The notes beneath the pieces are model-generated. The model saw nothing but the letters and a program-made list of their open reading frames with translations. It was not told the DNA's origin and searched no databases. The position numbers and the translations under genes were made by a program. From Lytechinus variegatus (taxonomy: Eukaryota > Echinodermata > Echinoidea > Temnopleuroida > Toxopneustidae), in the NCBI RefSeq assembly GCF_018143015.1, contig NC_054750.1, positions 7,795,501 through 7,859,500 of the forward strand: a stretch of 64,000 nucleotides of DNA, given 5' to 3'. How positions within the stretch are numbered: position 1 is the first letter of the stretch; each line of letters opens with the position of its first letter. Below, one piece after another: positions 1 through 11,999 of the stretch.

Positions 1-272
1 ATTCAGAAAAGACTTCTCAAGTTTCCCATGATCCAGAAAACATGAAAAGTTAACACAATTGAAAACACAGAATTCATAGAATTTCACAGAATAATTTTTC
101 AGGCCAAGAAAAAAGAACATAAGAAAATACATTGAAAGGTCATGAAAATCAGAGTAAAATGCAATAACACAACACTGTGCACCAGTGAAAAATCTACCAG
201 GCAACCCAGTTTGCGGTGTTTATTTGTGCCTTTTCAAAGCTTTATCTCCATGGAAACTTTTAACTTTTTCTT

Positions 273-850
273 TTAAAGGGGAATGAAACCTATGGAACAA
301 GTAGGCTTCTGTAGAAACAGAAAAATCAAAGAATAAGAACAAAGAAATTTAGAGTAAAATCAAACAAATAATGAGAAAGTTATGAGCATTTTAATATTGC
401 AATAACTAGATCCTCCCATTGGCAATGCGATAAGGATGTGTGATGTCACATGTGAACAACTTTCCCTTTGATGGACTATGAAATACCCCCAAAATGTCTC
501 CTTTTGCTTTTTCTTATGGTGATACAAACTCTTTATCCATGATGTACAGTGTATCCTTTAAAAATCTGTATTACATGCCCTCCTCTAGAAAGAACACATG
601 ATCTACTGATAGATGTGATAAAAGAGACAGTTTAAGTGAAATATATACTAGTGATGGGGAAAGTTGTTCACAAGTGACATCACACATCTTTGTTGCGTTG
701 CCAATGTGAGGATCTCCATAGCAATATTCAAATGCTCATAACTTTCTCATTATTTGTCTGATTTTTCTCAAACTTTCGTTGATCTGTTTTCTTTCATTTT
801 TCTGTTTTCACACAAGCTATCTTGTTCCACAGATTTCAATCTCCTTTTAA
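273..850. repeat. MITE-like element, TTAAAGG family, copy 1
   Basis: The two ends are imperfect inverted repeats of about 60 bp. Both ends begin with TTAAAGG or TTAAAAGG and both run into a stretch close to GGAACAAG and ACAGAAAAATCAAAG. The interior carries paired motifs resembling GATGTCACA in opposite orientation (near 443 and 676). No transposase reading frame is present, so this is a non-autonomous DNA transposon. Related copies lie at 3857, 8765, 40242 and 49934. Confidence 0.75.
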
Positions 851-989
851 TAAAGATTTTTCGCTTTTTACAAAATTTTGCTTTATTTCATGGTATGTGG
901 TTTGTACATGTACATGTCAACGAAGAACATGGAATGTGATTTTAGAACACCAAAGAACAAAGAATTTGCATTTCACAAAATGGCAACCT

Positions 990-1125
990 GGAACCCATAA
1001 CACAAAGGTTAGTGATTGATAGTACGCTTGATTTTCACGATTGATTGTACATTGTAGTCAATGGAATAAATCATACATTTAGAAAATGTTCTACATTTAA
1101 TACTAAGTTTTGTGTTACAGGCCCT
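990..1125. repeat. Short MITE, TAACACAAAG family, copy 1
   Basis: A roughly 135 bp element with ends close to CCCATAACACAAAGGTTAG and its inverse (AAGTTTTGTGTTACAGGCC). It is nearly the same sequence as the element at 16590-16720, including the internal GTACGCTTGATTTTCACGAT. Non-coding. Confidence 0.75.
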
Positions 1126-1789
1126 AGGGGTATCTATTTAATTACAAGAAAATATAACAAAGTTCTGGAAACTAAGACCAGCAATGTACAGGAAGTTCAG
1201 AGCTGTAACACACAGTGGCACCATGGATGTAAGCGTTGTAGTAATTATTAGATCCTGGCTCGACTCCCAACAGATTTTTACTATGTTCATCATTGAGGGC
1301 ATGTCAGTCATCTGCACGGGACTCCCACAATTACTGCTAACTTTTCCAAATCAATGTGAAAATGAAAGGAACACGTGAAGATTTGACAGAAAAATTTAAC
1401 TTGATGGTGTGACATGAGAGCAGCTCTCCGAAAATTTCCATTCAAATTTGTTATGGTTCTTGATATTTTATATCTTGAATGTTCAGAGAAGTGTGTGTGT
1501 GTGCATGATTTTTATTTATTACCGGTACTTTTCATTTAGGCCTATATATTTTGAATGCACAACTACAGTGTATAAATCAGCATTTTAAATTTTCTATAAA
1601 AAAGCGACATTTTGGGAAGCACGTACCTTTTTGCATCGCACTTTTTTCCAAGATTTGTGATGTCATTTAGGATCTCTTCCTGTGTTTATTAGTATTGGTA
1701 ATGGTCAAGGTAATGTAATTACATGGATAATCTCTCTATCAAGATCAAAGAAACATGAACCAGTGGTGATCACAAAAAGAAGTCAAACA

Positions 1790-2640
1790 GGGCCCCATCT
1801 TACAAAGAAAAGCAACTGACCCAATCAACCACAACCAGGGCGCGACAAAACCGCTTGCCCTGGGCAAGCATTTCTCCAAGTCAATTGCCCAATCGGGCAA
1901 GTGGTTGTTTTGAAAATTAGAAAACAAATAAAATAACAGTAAATTTCGATTGTGATAAATCACAATTATTGGCCAATTATTTCTCAAACCAGTAAAAAAA
2001 AACAGTGGAAAGTTGGAAACATGTAAATCAGTGGCAAATTTACTGATAATTAATATCGCCAGGTAACTCGTTCGAAGGGGATTTCCATCTTACACTCTAA
2101 AACTACACTATGCACATGCGCTACTACATGTATCTTGCGCAATTCAAACATGTACATTGTATGTAGAGGTCAGCATGCTCCATGTACATAATTATGAGTG
2201 AGCCAGCTGATTCTCAGGCTGCTCGCCTAACCTCACCTTCAAGATTCGTGATCGTTCCCAATCAACTAAATAATGAGTCGTCAGACTAAAAATTAGTGAT
2301 TTTTTGTCGACACAATCAGCAGTGACTTGGTAGTGTGAAAGTAATAGCAAAACTGAGTAAAAATTAGCACATTATCCATATCTATGATGGCAATAGGAAC
2401 TGATGTCACGACTTTGCTGAAAAAAGACAATGAAATATGTGTGTTCATTACTTTGATTCGCATTTGTAGTTTTTTCTTGACCTTTAAATCAAGTGTAGTA
2501 CCAGCATAAAAAAAATGTTTAATAGTGGAAGAATTATAAAAAAAAAATTGGGCAAGCATTTTTTTCTCTCGAGCAAGCAAAAACAATTTTCATAACTTGC
2601 TCTGTCAGGCAAATGATGAAAATTGTTTTTGTAGAGGCAT
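1790..2640. other. Composite of repeat fragments with GGGCAAG motifs
   Basis: It starts with the left end of the GGGCCCCATCTTACAAAG family (full copy at 37440). At about 1838 this is interrupted by sequence rich in CTTGCCC/GGGCAAG motifs, like those in the element at 31053. More GGGCAAG-like motifs occur near 2549-2625. No gene is visible; short open frames here have no recognisable domain. Confidence 0.45.
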
Positions 2641-2649
2641 GCCACAACT

Positions 2650-3165
2650 ATGAAAAGCCAGCAACGTCAACATCTAAACTGCATGTTTGTTCTTAGATTT
2701 CTTAGATATGAAAATATAGTGTGCTCCTAAGAAATATGACAATGATGGGTTTCCACATCGTCTACACTGATCGGATCAATCGTAATTCCCTGTATTACCT
2801 TTGTTTAAATTAAGTACAATACCGCACTGTGATGTGTAGCACTGCCTTATAAATGCGAGCCATGTGAGTTGCATTATGCAATATTCAAATCTTCACTTGC
2901 CACATGGCGTGGCTGCTGAATAGTTCTGTATTATTACATCACCCATGTACTAATCAGCACGCCACATTTGAAATTCCATGATCTTTATATTACCGGAATA
3001 GCTGCCAAAGTGCCAGTTTTAGCAGTATAAATAATTTGTATCAACTTTGTTGTTTCTTTGACGCATCTTCCAAGAAAAGTCTTATTTTATTTAACTTCTA
3101 ATCATCTTGAAATTTCTAAAACTTTTTTCCATTCTGTTTTGATAGTGATAGTGATTTTTTACCTG
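2650..3165. other. Intergenic, nothing recognised
   Basis: AT-rich sequence with no coding frame of note and no clear repeat structure on either strand. Confidence 0.5.
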
Positions 3166-3169
3166 ATTG

Positions 3170-3351
3170 CTAAGAAAGCATGAATGCTTGTAAGCAAGCA
3201 ACCAGAGGACCGACGGCTTAAGGCCCTCTCCGAAGGACCTGGTAGAGAGGATTAATGCCTTACCAAAGGGCACTAGCGCACCAAATGGGACTCGAACCCG
3301 GGTCACTGGAATACGAATCCCCCGCTCTACCGACTGAGCTATCGCGCCTCC
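3170..3351 (-). repeat. tRNA-derived SINE
   Basis: Read on the minus strand from 3351, the first ~77 bases fold like a tRNA: A box (TAGCTCAGTCGGTAGAGC), an anticodon-like TCG loop, and a B box (GGGTTCGAGTCCC). One end pair of the anticodon stem does not match. A SINE body follows, with CCTTCGGAGAGG and GCCGTCGGTCCTCTGG. The body after the tRNA head, and the lack of a terminator or CCA context, argue for a SINE over a functional tRNA-Arg gene. Confidence 0.75.
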
Positions 3352-3856
3352 TTTTAGCACTTTTGTTGATAAAGGAGTGTTACCTTTTAATGTCGACATG
3401 AACGTGGGGGTAGATTTACTTTCTAATAATAAGTCTTATGTTATAGGCATATTACTTGCTTTGAATATCAATTATTTCCAAACCATTGCCTTGTCGACAA
3501 CTGTTGCCAATGGAATGAAATTTTACCCAAAATGTTGACAAAGAAATCTGACCTTGACAGCGCTATAAATTCAAGTTCTAAGATTGAAAGTTAAGAAAAC
3601 AAGGAATTTTAAAAAGCAAACTTGGCAAAGTCTACATACATTTTAGTCAGCTGAGGGAATATTGTAGAGAAAATTACTGGTAACTAGTGCCAAATTCTGC
3701 CAGTGTTTAATAATGAAATATTGATTTCCTCTACAATTTAAGGAGATTCTGTCATTCCATTTTAATACAAAAATTCTTATTTGGTTGGATTCTTCCTCCT
3801 TTTCAGAATGTTGTTGTAGTCATGTTTCCTAAAGTTTATTGAATAGAGATTTTTCT

Positions 3857-4479
3857 TTAAAGGGATACTCCAGGCTGAAGATATTCATATCTCAATAAAT
3901 AGAGTAAAATTCACAGGGCAACACACTGAAAATTTGATCAAAATCAGATAACAAATAATACAGTTATTGAATTTTAAAGACTTACATTATTCCGGTGAAA
4001 CAGTTCTTGGCACGTCTTCATGAATATTCAATGAGCAAACTGATGATGTCATATTCCCATTTTTTCTTTTGTATTTTAATATATCTTATATGATATTAGT
4101 TTTTTTCAAAATTTTGCTACCAAGAACCAAAATAATTGGATTGACAACTGATTTAAGTGCATTAGTTATTCATTGCTGCAACTTATTTAATTATAATGAA
4201 GACACATACATGTGTATGAAAAAAATGAAACAATTATGATTTCATGTAATAACAATCCAAAAGAAAAAGTAAAGTGGGGATGTGACATCATCAGCTCACT
4301 TTATGAATATTTATGATCACTTGCATATAACTGTTTAAAACAAAAATATTGCTGAACTTTAAATTTCAATAACTTTGTTATTGGTTATCCGATTTTGATG
4401 ACATTTTCAGCATTTTGCTCTGTGAATTTTACTCTATTTATTTAGATATGAATATTTTCAGCCTAGAGTATCCCTTTAA
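3857..4479. repeat. MITE-like element, TTAAAGG family, copy 2
   Basis: About 620 bp. The left end TTAAAGGGATACTCCAGGCT is matched by an inverted right end (AGCCTAGAGTATCCCTTTAA). Inside are the paired segments resembling TTATTCCGGTGAAACAG and the GATGTCATA/GACATCATCAGCTCAC motifs typical of this family in the window. Non-coding. Confidence 0.8.
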
Positions 4480-5989
4480 AAGCCAGTCTTAAAGAACAAA
4501 AAAGAAATAAATAATAACTTATGGATTCATTGAATAAATGGTATCCACAATCTTTTTCTTGACTTGTAAAAAAAAATTAAATCAGATCAGAGTCAGGCTC
4601 TTCTCATTTAGAGCCGTTAAATTTTTTTTTTTACAATTTCAACATTTATTTTCATTTATAATATGCTATAAATTTTGAAAAACCTCATAATAAATGTGAT
4701 CATGAGTGCTATAAAAGATCATACCACACTAATATGTCACTGTGACTGTGATTACCACTCATCCATCCTAGTGCCAAGCCTAACCAGAAACCAAGGTCTG
4801 CATGGCATCTGATGGAAAAAAAAGGCATCTTGCATCGCTCCCAAGTACATGTACTACATGTTCCCGCAACTCAAGGTGAATGGTCACAACAAACATTCTC
4901 CTCACAGCAATCCCGATGCTTAAAGATCTGGAGAAGAATTTCATCATACTTATGAAAACTTAAGAAAGAACTTATCATATATTTTTCAACTGACAATTTA
5001 CAACCTGGGCAATGATTATTAGACTGTGCTGTATGGGAGCGCTTACTAAGCTCAGCTTAGTAGTAGAAAAGCAGTCTAATATCAATAACTGTTTTATCTG
5101 ACACGAGGTGGTTTCAAACCGTCTCGATCACAAGAATCCCTGTTAAATTATGAGACTTTTTCAAGCTAAAAAATACCTGATAATTATTCCAAAACTCACA
5201 CCGCCCCGAAAGTTAATACAGGCATGTGCAGTATGGTCTGAGATTCAAAATCGCTAGCTCAGTAGCCATCCATGGCGCCCGCGCCCAACTACACACTGGG
5301 CCAAACAGTTCCCATAATGTGCTTTCTCACTGCCAAAATACCTGCAACCTTGGAAAACTTCCGGTGAAAGTTCTCGTAATTTTGACAAGTAGGCCTACCT
5401 ACTATTCAGCAGGTATTTTCTTTCAGGGAGATTACGTGTGATATGCGCGTGGAAAGGCTGCTGAACTGAGCTCCAATACCAAGCTGGTTTAAGAAGAATG
5501 ATACCGACAGCGTTATCGATAGCTTACGTTTCGCTGCGCTGCTGATCATCTCAAATTTACGCAAGAACTTCTCGACGACAAAACTAAAATCAAATTACAG
5601 TAAAATTTCATCACACAGAATGCCAGGGCTACTGTACAATCACTTCAAAAATCCAAAAGATTATTATCCATTTAAAATGTTAAAGGCTCTCATGATTTGC
5701 ACTCACGACTCATCTTAACTGTAAAAATCAAAATCAAATTTTATGGGGATGTTTCTTCCTGTTTGCTGCCTGTTCATGAAATCATGATTTTCCCCAACGC
5801 CTGGCCTGGGTGCTGGAGTTGGTGAATGATAAAATTATACATACATGTAGGTCTAGATCGTCAACACCAGATGTGGGATGCTCAGTTCAGAAGACATTCA
5901 AAACCAGCAGTCAACACAAACTGTTAGAGAACACCCACCAACAGAATTCAACACAGCACTATACTAGTTAAAGTCACCCATATCGCAGG
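4480..5989. other. Intergenic, no gene recognised
   Basis: Mostly unique AT-rich sequence. From about 5250 to 5620 it becomes somewhat richer in G+C and CpG, but no reading frame with a recognisable domain and no clear exon is seen. Confidence 0.45.
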
Positions 5990-6136
5990 ATCACTAATCA
6001 GAACCGCAATGCTTTATGTGATCGCAAAAGGGGCCGTTGCACACGCGCAATAGCGGACAGTCCGCAGTGTGCGTGCACAGAACTAGCTAACGGCCCCTTT
6101 TGCCATCCCATAATGCATTGCAGTTCTGATTAGCGA
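5990..6136. repeat. Palindromic MITE, arms about 50 bp
   Basis: The left arm beginning ATCACTAATCAGAACCGCAA and the right arm (inverse ATCGCTAATCAGAACTGCAA) match for about 50 bp, up to AAAAGGGGCCGTT. The spacer is short, so the whole element could fold into one hairpin. Non-coding. Confidence 0.75.
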
Positions 6137-6335
6137 TATACCTTATTGCCCCAGCCCAGGGCAGCATTGTCAACAATGTCTGGTCATGTCAAGTTTGAAA
6201 TTAATAAATTATATTTGCAAATTGCATAGGCCCCTGGCCTAGAATATGCTTGACATGCTCGAGCACAACAAACAATTGTGTACAACGGATAGCGGAGCGT
6301 GAACGTAGCGGTCGTGTACATTTTTGCTTATTACA

Positions 6336-6343
6336 TGACGTCA
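6336..6343. promoter_or_regulatory. Perfect CRE palindrome
   Basis: TGACGTCA, the CREB/ATF consensus, about 500 bp upstream of the promoter-like region at 6640-7036. Whether it is used is unknown; one 8-base match can arise by chance. Confidence 0.3.
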
Positions 6344-6639
6344 TCCAGCCCCTGCCGAGAACCAATTTATGAATGAAAATATAGTAAGCATGCGCAGTGC
6401 AAGCCTTTTATTTCCCCACACAGAATTCCACCAAAACAAGTGTGCAATTCTCTATCACCTCGTACCAAAATCGACCTAGAATTTCACTTTCCCGTATTTT
6501 ATATGAATTATGAAAGGTATTCTCGGAGGATCTATTTTCTCACCGATACTGCACAGGTAAGCAAATTTAGATTACTTCTTGCTTTTCCGTCAAAATCTTA
6601 CGAATTAGCGTCTATATGCCATCGTGTTCGTTGGAATTT

Positions 6640-7036
6640 GTAGAGTCTATCGCAACGTGCACAAAGTCAATTGGCTTCCGGGTTTCGGAGCGTCGCGTGA
6701 ATATGCATGAAATTGCAGAGTTTCGATAATTTTCGATCGATACCGGAGCGATCCGATCACGAACCAAAACTATTTACGGCGTACACAACATGACCGGATA
6801 TCGTTATCGCTATCGATACTTCCGCACGCAGTCCGAAGGAATTATTTTTTGGACCACGTGGTCATGACGTGATCTGCGCGATTGACCAATCAGCGGTCTT
6901 CGAATCGCTGTGCGGAGACGATCTATCCGTTGTACACAGTCTATGGACAATTGTTCGTTGTGTCGAGTCAGTCTACTCACTGTCTACATTCATCGAGAAA
7001 AAGAACAGGAAACTTTGCAAGACCCAATTTGAACAG
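6640..7036 (+). promoter_or_regulatory. Candidate promoter and non-coding first exon
   Basis: This stretch is richer in G+C and CpG than its surroundings. It holds CCACGTGG (6854-6861), TGACGT (6865-6870) and CCAATCAG (6886-6893), a combination common near animal start sites. A strong splice donor, ACAG|GTATGC, follows at 7036/7037. No downstream coding exon on the plus strand was found before the 3' end of the minus-strand SERBP1/HABP4 gene, so if transcribed it may be a non-coding RNA or a promoter of a gene leaving the window to the left. Confidence 0.3.
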
Positions 7037-7039
7037 GTA

Positions 7040-8764
7040 TGCCACCCCCCCCACCCTCACCCTATCACTTCCCGTAGGATGGGGGGTTGGGTGTCCGGAC
7101 ACTTTATATTTTTTAAGCCTTCTTTTTTGTCTTTGGAATACACTAAAAATATGAATTCAATAGTTGTAATCACCTCCCATTTTGTTCTTTATATTTCCTA
7201 ACATTTTGTACTAACAATTTATGAAAATTCGCTTGCAAATATTTCCAAATGACTTTCTTAAATTGATCGTCCGGACACACAACCTGTCAGGACACACAAC
7301 AACTGGGTATACAGTATATTCAGCACCGTTTGGTTTTGGAATTCACTCATGACAATTGACATGAGAATTTACATTGACTACGTACAGACAAGCATCCGCC
7401 TACCGGCAACATACGGCCAGATAAGGCTGCACTGCAGTACAGTGCCAGCGATGTCATTCATCATAACACGACACTTTAACATTCCATATGAACACATAAA
7501 GACCACATTTACACTCATTAAATATTATCTTCATGTTTGTAAAGTAATACAAATATGTTCCTTACCCAGAAATTTTCCGTGAATATAGTCATTTTGGTGA
7601 ATTTTATAGGTCACTTATTCCGTTCGTAAGAATCTCCCCCATATTCTTCATGGGCGGCACTTGTCAAGACATTATTGACTGTTTTTGCTGAACGCAGAGG
7701 GCGACATTGCTTTTATATCAAACGATAATCATTCAAAAACTGGTTGGAAATACAAAATAAAAGATGATTTTCAGAATGCAAATTTCAATGAAAATGGAAG
7801 GAACTACAGCAGTTGCATCTGAGGCCGTGAAAGTAGTAGTGTGAAAACTGTGTGTTGAATTGACTTGGCTTTCAGCAAAAAGAATACTACAGTATATAAT
7901 TGTGCAGAACTCGAATCGGGTAGGTTTGGTTTGTCGAAATGCTAAGCTTGCTGCTGCAGTTTCAAGACTATAAAGATCCAGCTAAGATCCTCTTTTTTCA
8001 CTACTTGAAAATAACAGGGACGGTCGATTCCTGTCCTTTGTAGCAGTGCCCTGGATATATGCCTTTTATTAAAAGGGTCTATTCAACCTATTCAATTAAA
8101 TAAGTAATACCCCCCAGCAAGAGAGCAATTTCATTCAACTATTAAGCATGATAAGCCTGCCTATTCACGTCACACTCCGAAAACAAATCAGTCAAATTTA
8201 CTAGACAGGTGTATTTGATATGTATAGTCACATTTCTCACGGATTCAAGTCAGAAATAACTCTGTCCTGATAAAATACGACTAGAAAATAATCAAATATG
8301 ACTAGAATAATAGTTGCACCCAGCTGAACCCTGATTAACTAGTAATCTTGACTAATTTGTTTTGAGAGTGCATCCTATATTGATGAACCCCATCTTATAT
8401 TTTCTTATCAATGATAATTATATGCATTGAGTGCTTTAGAATATCTACTTGAGGTTTTATTTGAAGTGTGAAATAATGAACATGATTTCATCGACATGTT
8501 TTCTCTTCATTTTCCATTCCGAAATTGCAATTTTCCCCCATGAAAACGTTTCCTACTTTTTTCTTTATTTTTTCACTCCTGACAGATTCTTAAAGATCCG
8601 TTTTATGTTTAAAAATTGTTTCATAGCTATAGAACTCGAGTTATCATTTTGCCAGATAAATTCCATATCTAAAAAAAAACAAAATGTATGCAGCCTCAAA
8701 CAATCATGAGACAGGCCTCATGCTATACGGGTAGATTCCCATTATAGTACTTGAAGCAACGAAG
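7040..8764. other. Intergenic, nothing recognised
   Basis: AT-rich, with GTCCGGACAC near 7094 and a related CGTCCGGACAC near 7269 that may mark a degraded repeat. No coding exon is seen. Confidence 0.45.
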
Positions 8765-9371
8765 TTAAAGGTCAAGTCCACCCCAGAAAAATATTGATTT
8801 GAATCAATAGAGGAAAATCAAACTAGCATAACGCTGAAAATTTCATCAAAATCGCATGTAAAATAAGAAAGTTATGACATTTTAAAACTTCACTTATTTT
8901 TCACAAAATAGTGATATACGCTACTCGGTGACACATACAAAATAAATGAGACAGTCAATGGTTTCCCTCACTTACTGTTTCTTTTGTTTTCTATTGTTTG
9001 AATTATACATTATTTCAATTTTTTTACAGATTTGACTACTAAAACAATTGGATTGACAACTGATAATGCATTTTTGCCGCAACTTATTTCATCATATAAT
9101 GGAGACGTATCATTTACATGTGCATGAAAAATGAAATAATTATGATTTCATGTAATAAGTGAAGGAAAAGGAAAGTGGAGATGTGACATCATCAGCCCAC
9201 CAAATGAATATTCATGACGATGTGTATATTACTGTTTTCACAAAATATTGATAAAGTTTAAAATTCAATAACTTTGTTATTTGTTATCCGGTTTGATAAA
9301 ATTTTCAGCGTCTGTGAATTTTATTCTGTTTATTAAGATATAAATATTTTCAGCCAGGACCATCCCTTTAA
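8765..9371. repeat. MITE-like element, TTAAAGG family, copy 3
   Basis: About 607 bp. The left end is the AAGGTCAAGTCCACCCC subtype; the right end (inverse TTAAAGGGATGGTCCTGGCT) is closer to the subtype at 3857. The interior shares long stretches with both. This looks like a copy with mixed ends. Non-coding. Confidence 0.75.
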
Positions 9372-9654
9372 GCCCCCCCCCCCCCTCTCACGACCAACGG
9401 TGTTGAATTCCATGTACATGTAGTGGAATCGTGCCGATCAGATTAGGATTTATAGCCGTAGTGGTCTGAATCGGATTATACAGGGCCGATATACTAATCG
9501 TATAACAACCCAGAAATCCGGTCTCCCTTTCTCCTCTTGCCATCGGTTATAGTGCCAAAGCGTATTTTCACTCTTTTTTCATCATTGACCAACCCTTTCT
9601 CGGAGAGAGTCCCCCCCCCCCCCGTTTCTAATAAGCCCCTCATTTCAGGCATCA

Positions 9655-9814
9655 GGGGAGTGTTTCATCAACATTTTCATCCGACAAGTTGTACGAACAG
9701 ACATCTTTCTCTGATGTTTATTGGCTGAGAGGTACTGTTACTATGGTAACAGTCGGAGAAAATGGGACTTGTCGGATAAAACGTCTGACAAGTCCGTTCA
9801 TGAAACGCCCCCCA
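9655..9814. repeat. Short MITE with GTTTCAT ends
   Basis: Left end GGGGAGTGTTTCATCAAC and the inverse right end GGGGGCGTTTCATGAACG form imperfect inverted repeats. Inside, ACAAGT repeats and CTATGGTAAC occur, as in the similar elements at 36458 and 39585. Non-coding. Confidence 0.65.
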
Positions 9815-9987
9815 CATGCCCCAGATCTTGAAAACACCTTTATAATGTTGAATTCCCAAATCAGCCCCATAACAATTTACATTATTGAGGCCAGGATTTG
9901 TTTCAAATTTTGGGACCGCAAACCCCCACCCTTTGCAAATCAGATAGGCCCTTCCCGGGAGACAATCCAGATAAAATGAGCTCGATT

Positions 9988-10082
9988 TACGATTGATTGA
10001 TTTATTTATTCAATAATTCATTGATCTATCTATCTATCCATTTATTTATTTATTTATTTATTTGTTTATTTATTTATTTCAT
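9988..10082. repeat. ATTT/ATCT simple repeat
   Basis: Tetranucleotide tract of TTTA/TTTG/ATCT units, about 95 bp. Confidence 0.85.
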
Positions 10083-10689
10083 TGGGACGGGGGTTAAAAT
10101 GAGAAACAGGGGGTACGTGAAGTTATTAGACGAATATATTACCTGTCTTTCTTTTTCATTTCCCTTCTCCATCTTGGCAGAATTAGTTTAATTAAATTCG
10201 TTTTTTTTTCTCTCCACAACGTGAAACAGTGTTCAATTCGACATTGTTTTACTGAAAAAAAATGTTTGTATTAAACTGTTTGGTATTCTTCTTTTCTGAA
10301 CCCTTTTTAACCATTGAAAATTTGAAGGGGCGGTCTTCAGTACCGCGGTGTCCCAGATTTTGGACGAGGCAGAGCCTTTTTCACACACCGTCCGTCCACA
10401 TGACACTGATTTTTCCATATGTCGTTACAAAAGACCCTTCTTTATAATTACAACTGCTACAAAAGAATCGTCATCATCGTTGTGATCATCATGATTATTA
10501 TCTTCACCGATCCCATCAATGCATCAATATGATCATAGCAACCGTCACCAACATCACCACTATTCATTAGTCTGCAGGTACAGACCCTGATTGCAACTTT
10601 GATCAACAAGTGTGCCTCCACGCAAAGACTAACACATACAAAACTTGCTGTTCCAACCCTATCTGCCATTTTCCTTATCTCGCCATCAT

Positions 10690-10933
10690 CATGCATCACA
10701 ACCACCACCACCACCACCATCATAATCACCACCACCACTATCATAATCACCACCACCATCATCATCACCACCACTATCATAATCACCACCACCATCACCA
10801 CCACTATCATAATCATCACCACCACCACCACCATCACCACCATCACCACCACCAACACCATTATCGTCTGATCGTCATCATCACCACATTCATTACCACC
10901 ATCATCCTCACCATCACCACCACCGTCATCATC

Positions 10934-10965
<32 letters not shown>

Positions 10966-10985
10966 CATCATCATCATACCATCAC
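10690..10985. repeat. CAC/CAT trinucleotide microsatellite
   Basis: About 300 bp made almost entirely of CAC, CAT and TCA triplets, broken by repeated ATAATC/CTATCATAATC interruptions that give a higher-order period. Open frames of poly-His, poly-Thr or poly-Val across it are artefacts of the repeat. Confidence 0.9.
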
Positions 10986-11281
10986 CGCCATCATTGCTGC
11001 CAACACCACCATATAACCACCTGTGGCATTACAGCTAGCAAGTTTTGAGGGCGCACGGGGAAAATATTCTAAAATGTTGTGAACAGGTCTTGTGGGCAGT
11101 CATTCAAACCCTTTTTGAATGAAACTATTTTTGTGATAGATTTGGACAATATTGCACCCCTTCTTTAATTATTCATTCTTTTTTTTTTAGGTTATTGGTC
11201 ATAACTTTTTTTTTGAAGGTTGGGGGGCTTGGGGCAGTGTCCCCAGCCCCTCACTAAATGCTGATGAATCACAACAATCAT

Positions 11282-11628
11282 CAATAGTGTAGGTTTCACG
11301 GTACACCATGTATCTTTCTTGGGCAAGTGTTGGTCCCGAAAAGGACCGCCCAATCTCATGTACCTTTCTTGGGCAGTGTTGGTCCTGAAAAGGACGCCCA
11401 ATCTCATGTACCTTTCTTGGGCAGTGTTGGTCCTGAAAAGGACGCCCAATCTCATGTACCTTTCTTGGGCAGTGTTGGTCCTGAAAAGGACCGCCCAATC
11501 TCATGTACCTTTCTTGGGTCAGTGTTGGTCCCGAAAAGGACCACCCAAGAGATTGGGTGGTTAATTTTCAGAACCAACACTTGCCCAAGAAAGAAACATG
11601 GTGTACCGTGAAACCTACTACACTATTC
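11282..11628. mobile_element. Inverted-repeat element with internal minisatellite
   Basis: The outer arms (11283-11338 and 11569-11627) are inverted copies of about 50 bp: both read AATAGTGTAG then AGGTTTCACGGTACACCATG and continue to GGGCAAGTGTTGG. Between them are about four tandem units of 48-50 bp (11334-11560), each with CCCAATCTCATGTACC, CTTGGGC and TTGGTCCTGAAAAGGAC. Units contain internal inverted repeats (TTGGGC/GCCCAA, GTCCT/AGGAC). Reading frames over the units are repeat artefacts. Confidence 0.8.
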
Positions 11629-11734
11629 TTCTTCTTTGCCATGGAAACCTTCAGAAGCTACAGCAATCATCAAAATCGTTCACTACCACATCTTTCAAAA
11701 TCATCACTATCATTCTGCTTGTAACCCATCGTCA

Positions 11735-11935
11735 TCAGCATTACCACCATACATTGTTATCACTGCGATCATCATCTTCACCATCATCATTGCGATGATT
11801 GCCAACTATCACCATAAACATTTCGACATCATTCCTATCATCACCACCACCACGAACACCATCCCGACTGTCACTATCACCATCATCTCTTACACCCCAA
11901 TCATCATCAGTATCACCACCACATCAACGTTTTCA
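11735..11935. repeat. Degenerate CAT/CAC trinucleotide tract
   Basis: A second, more degraded ATC/CAC-rich region on the other side of the element at 11282-11628. It may be part of the same simple-repeat domain as 10690-10985. Confidence 0.6.
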
Positions 11936-11999
11936 CAATTAACATTGTCAAACTAACCATCATCTCCTTAATAATCATTTTTCTTATTCATTTCACTCT

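Noticed and set aside
3275..3351. Functional tRNA-Arg (TCG) gene
   Set aside because: The tRNA-like part is followed by a SINE body, one pair of the anticodon stem fails, and the acceptor ends do not pair cleanly. Called a SINE.
10457..11038. Histidine-, threonine- and valine-rich open frames
   Set aside because: All are by-products of the CAC/CAT microsatellite in different frames.
11192..11611. Repetitive open frames on both strands over the minisatellite
   Set aside because: The repeat unit is open in several frames at once, as expected of a non-coding tandem repeat whose length is near a multiple of three.
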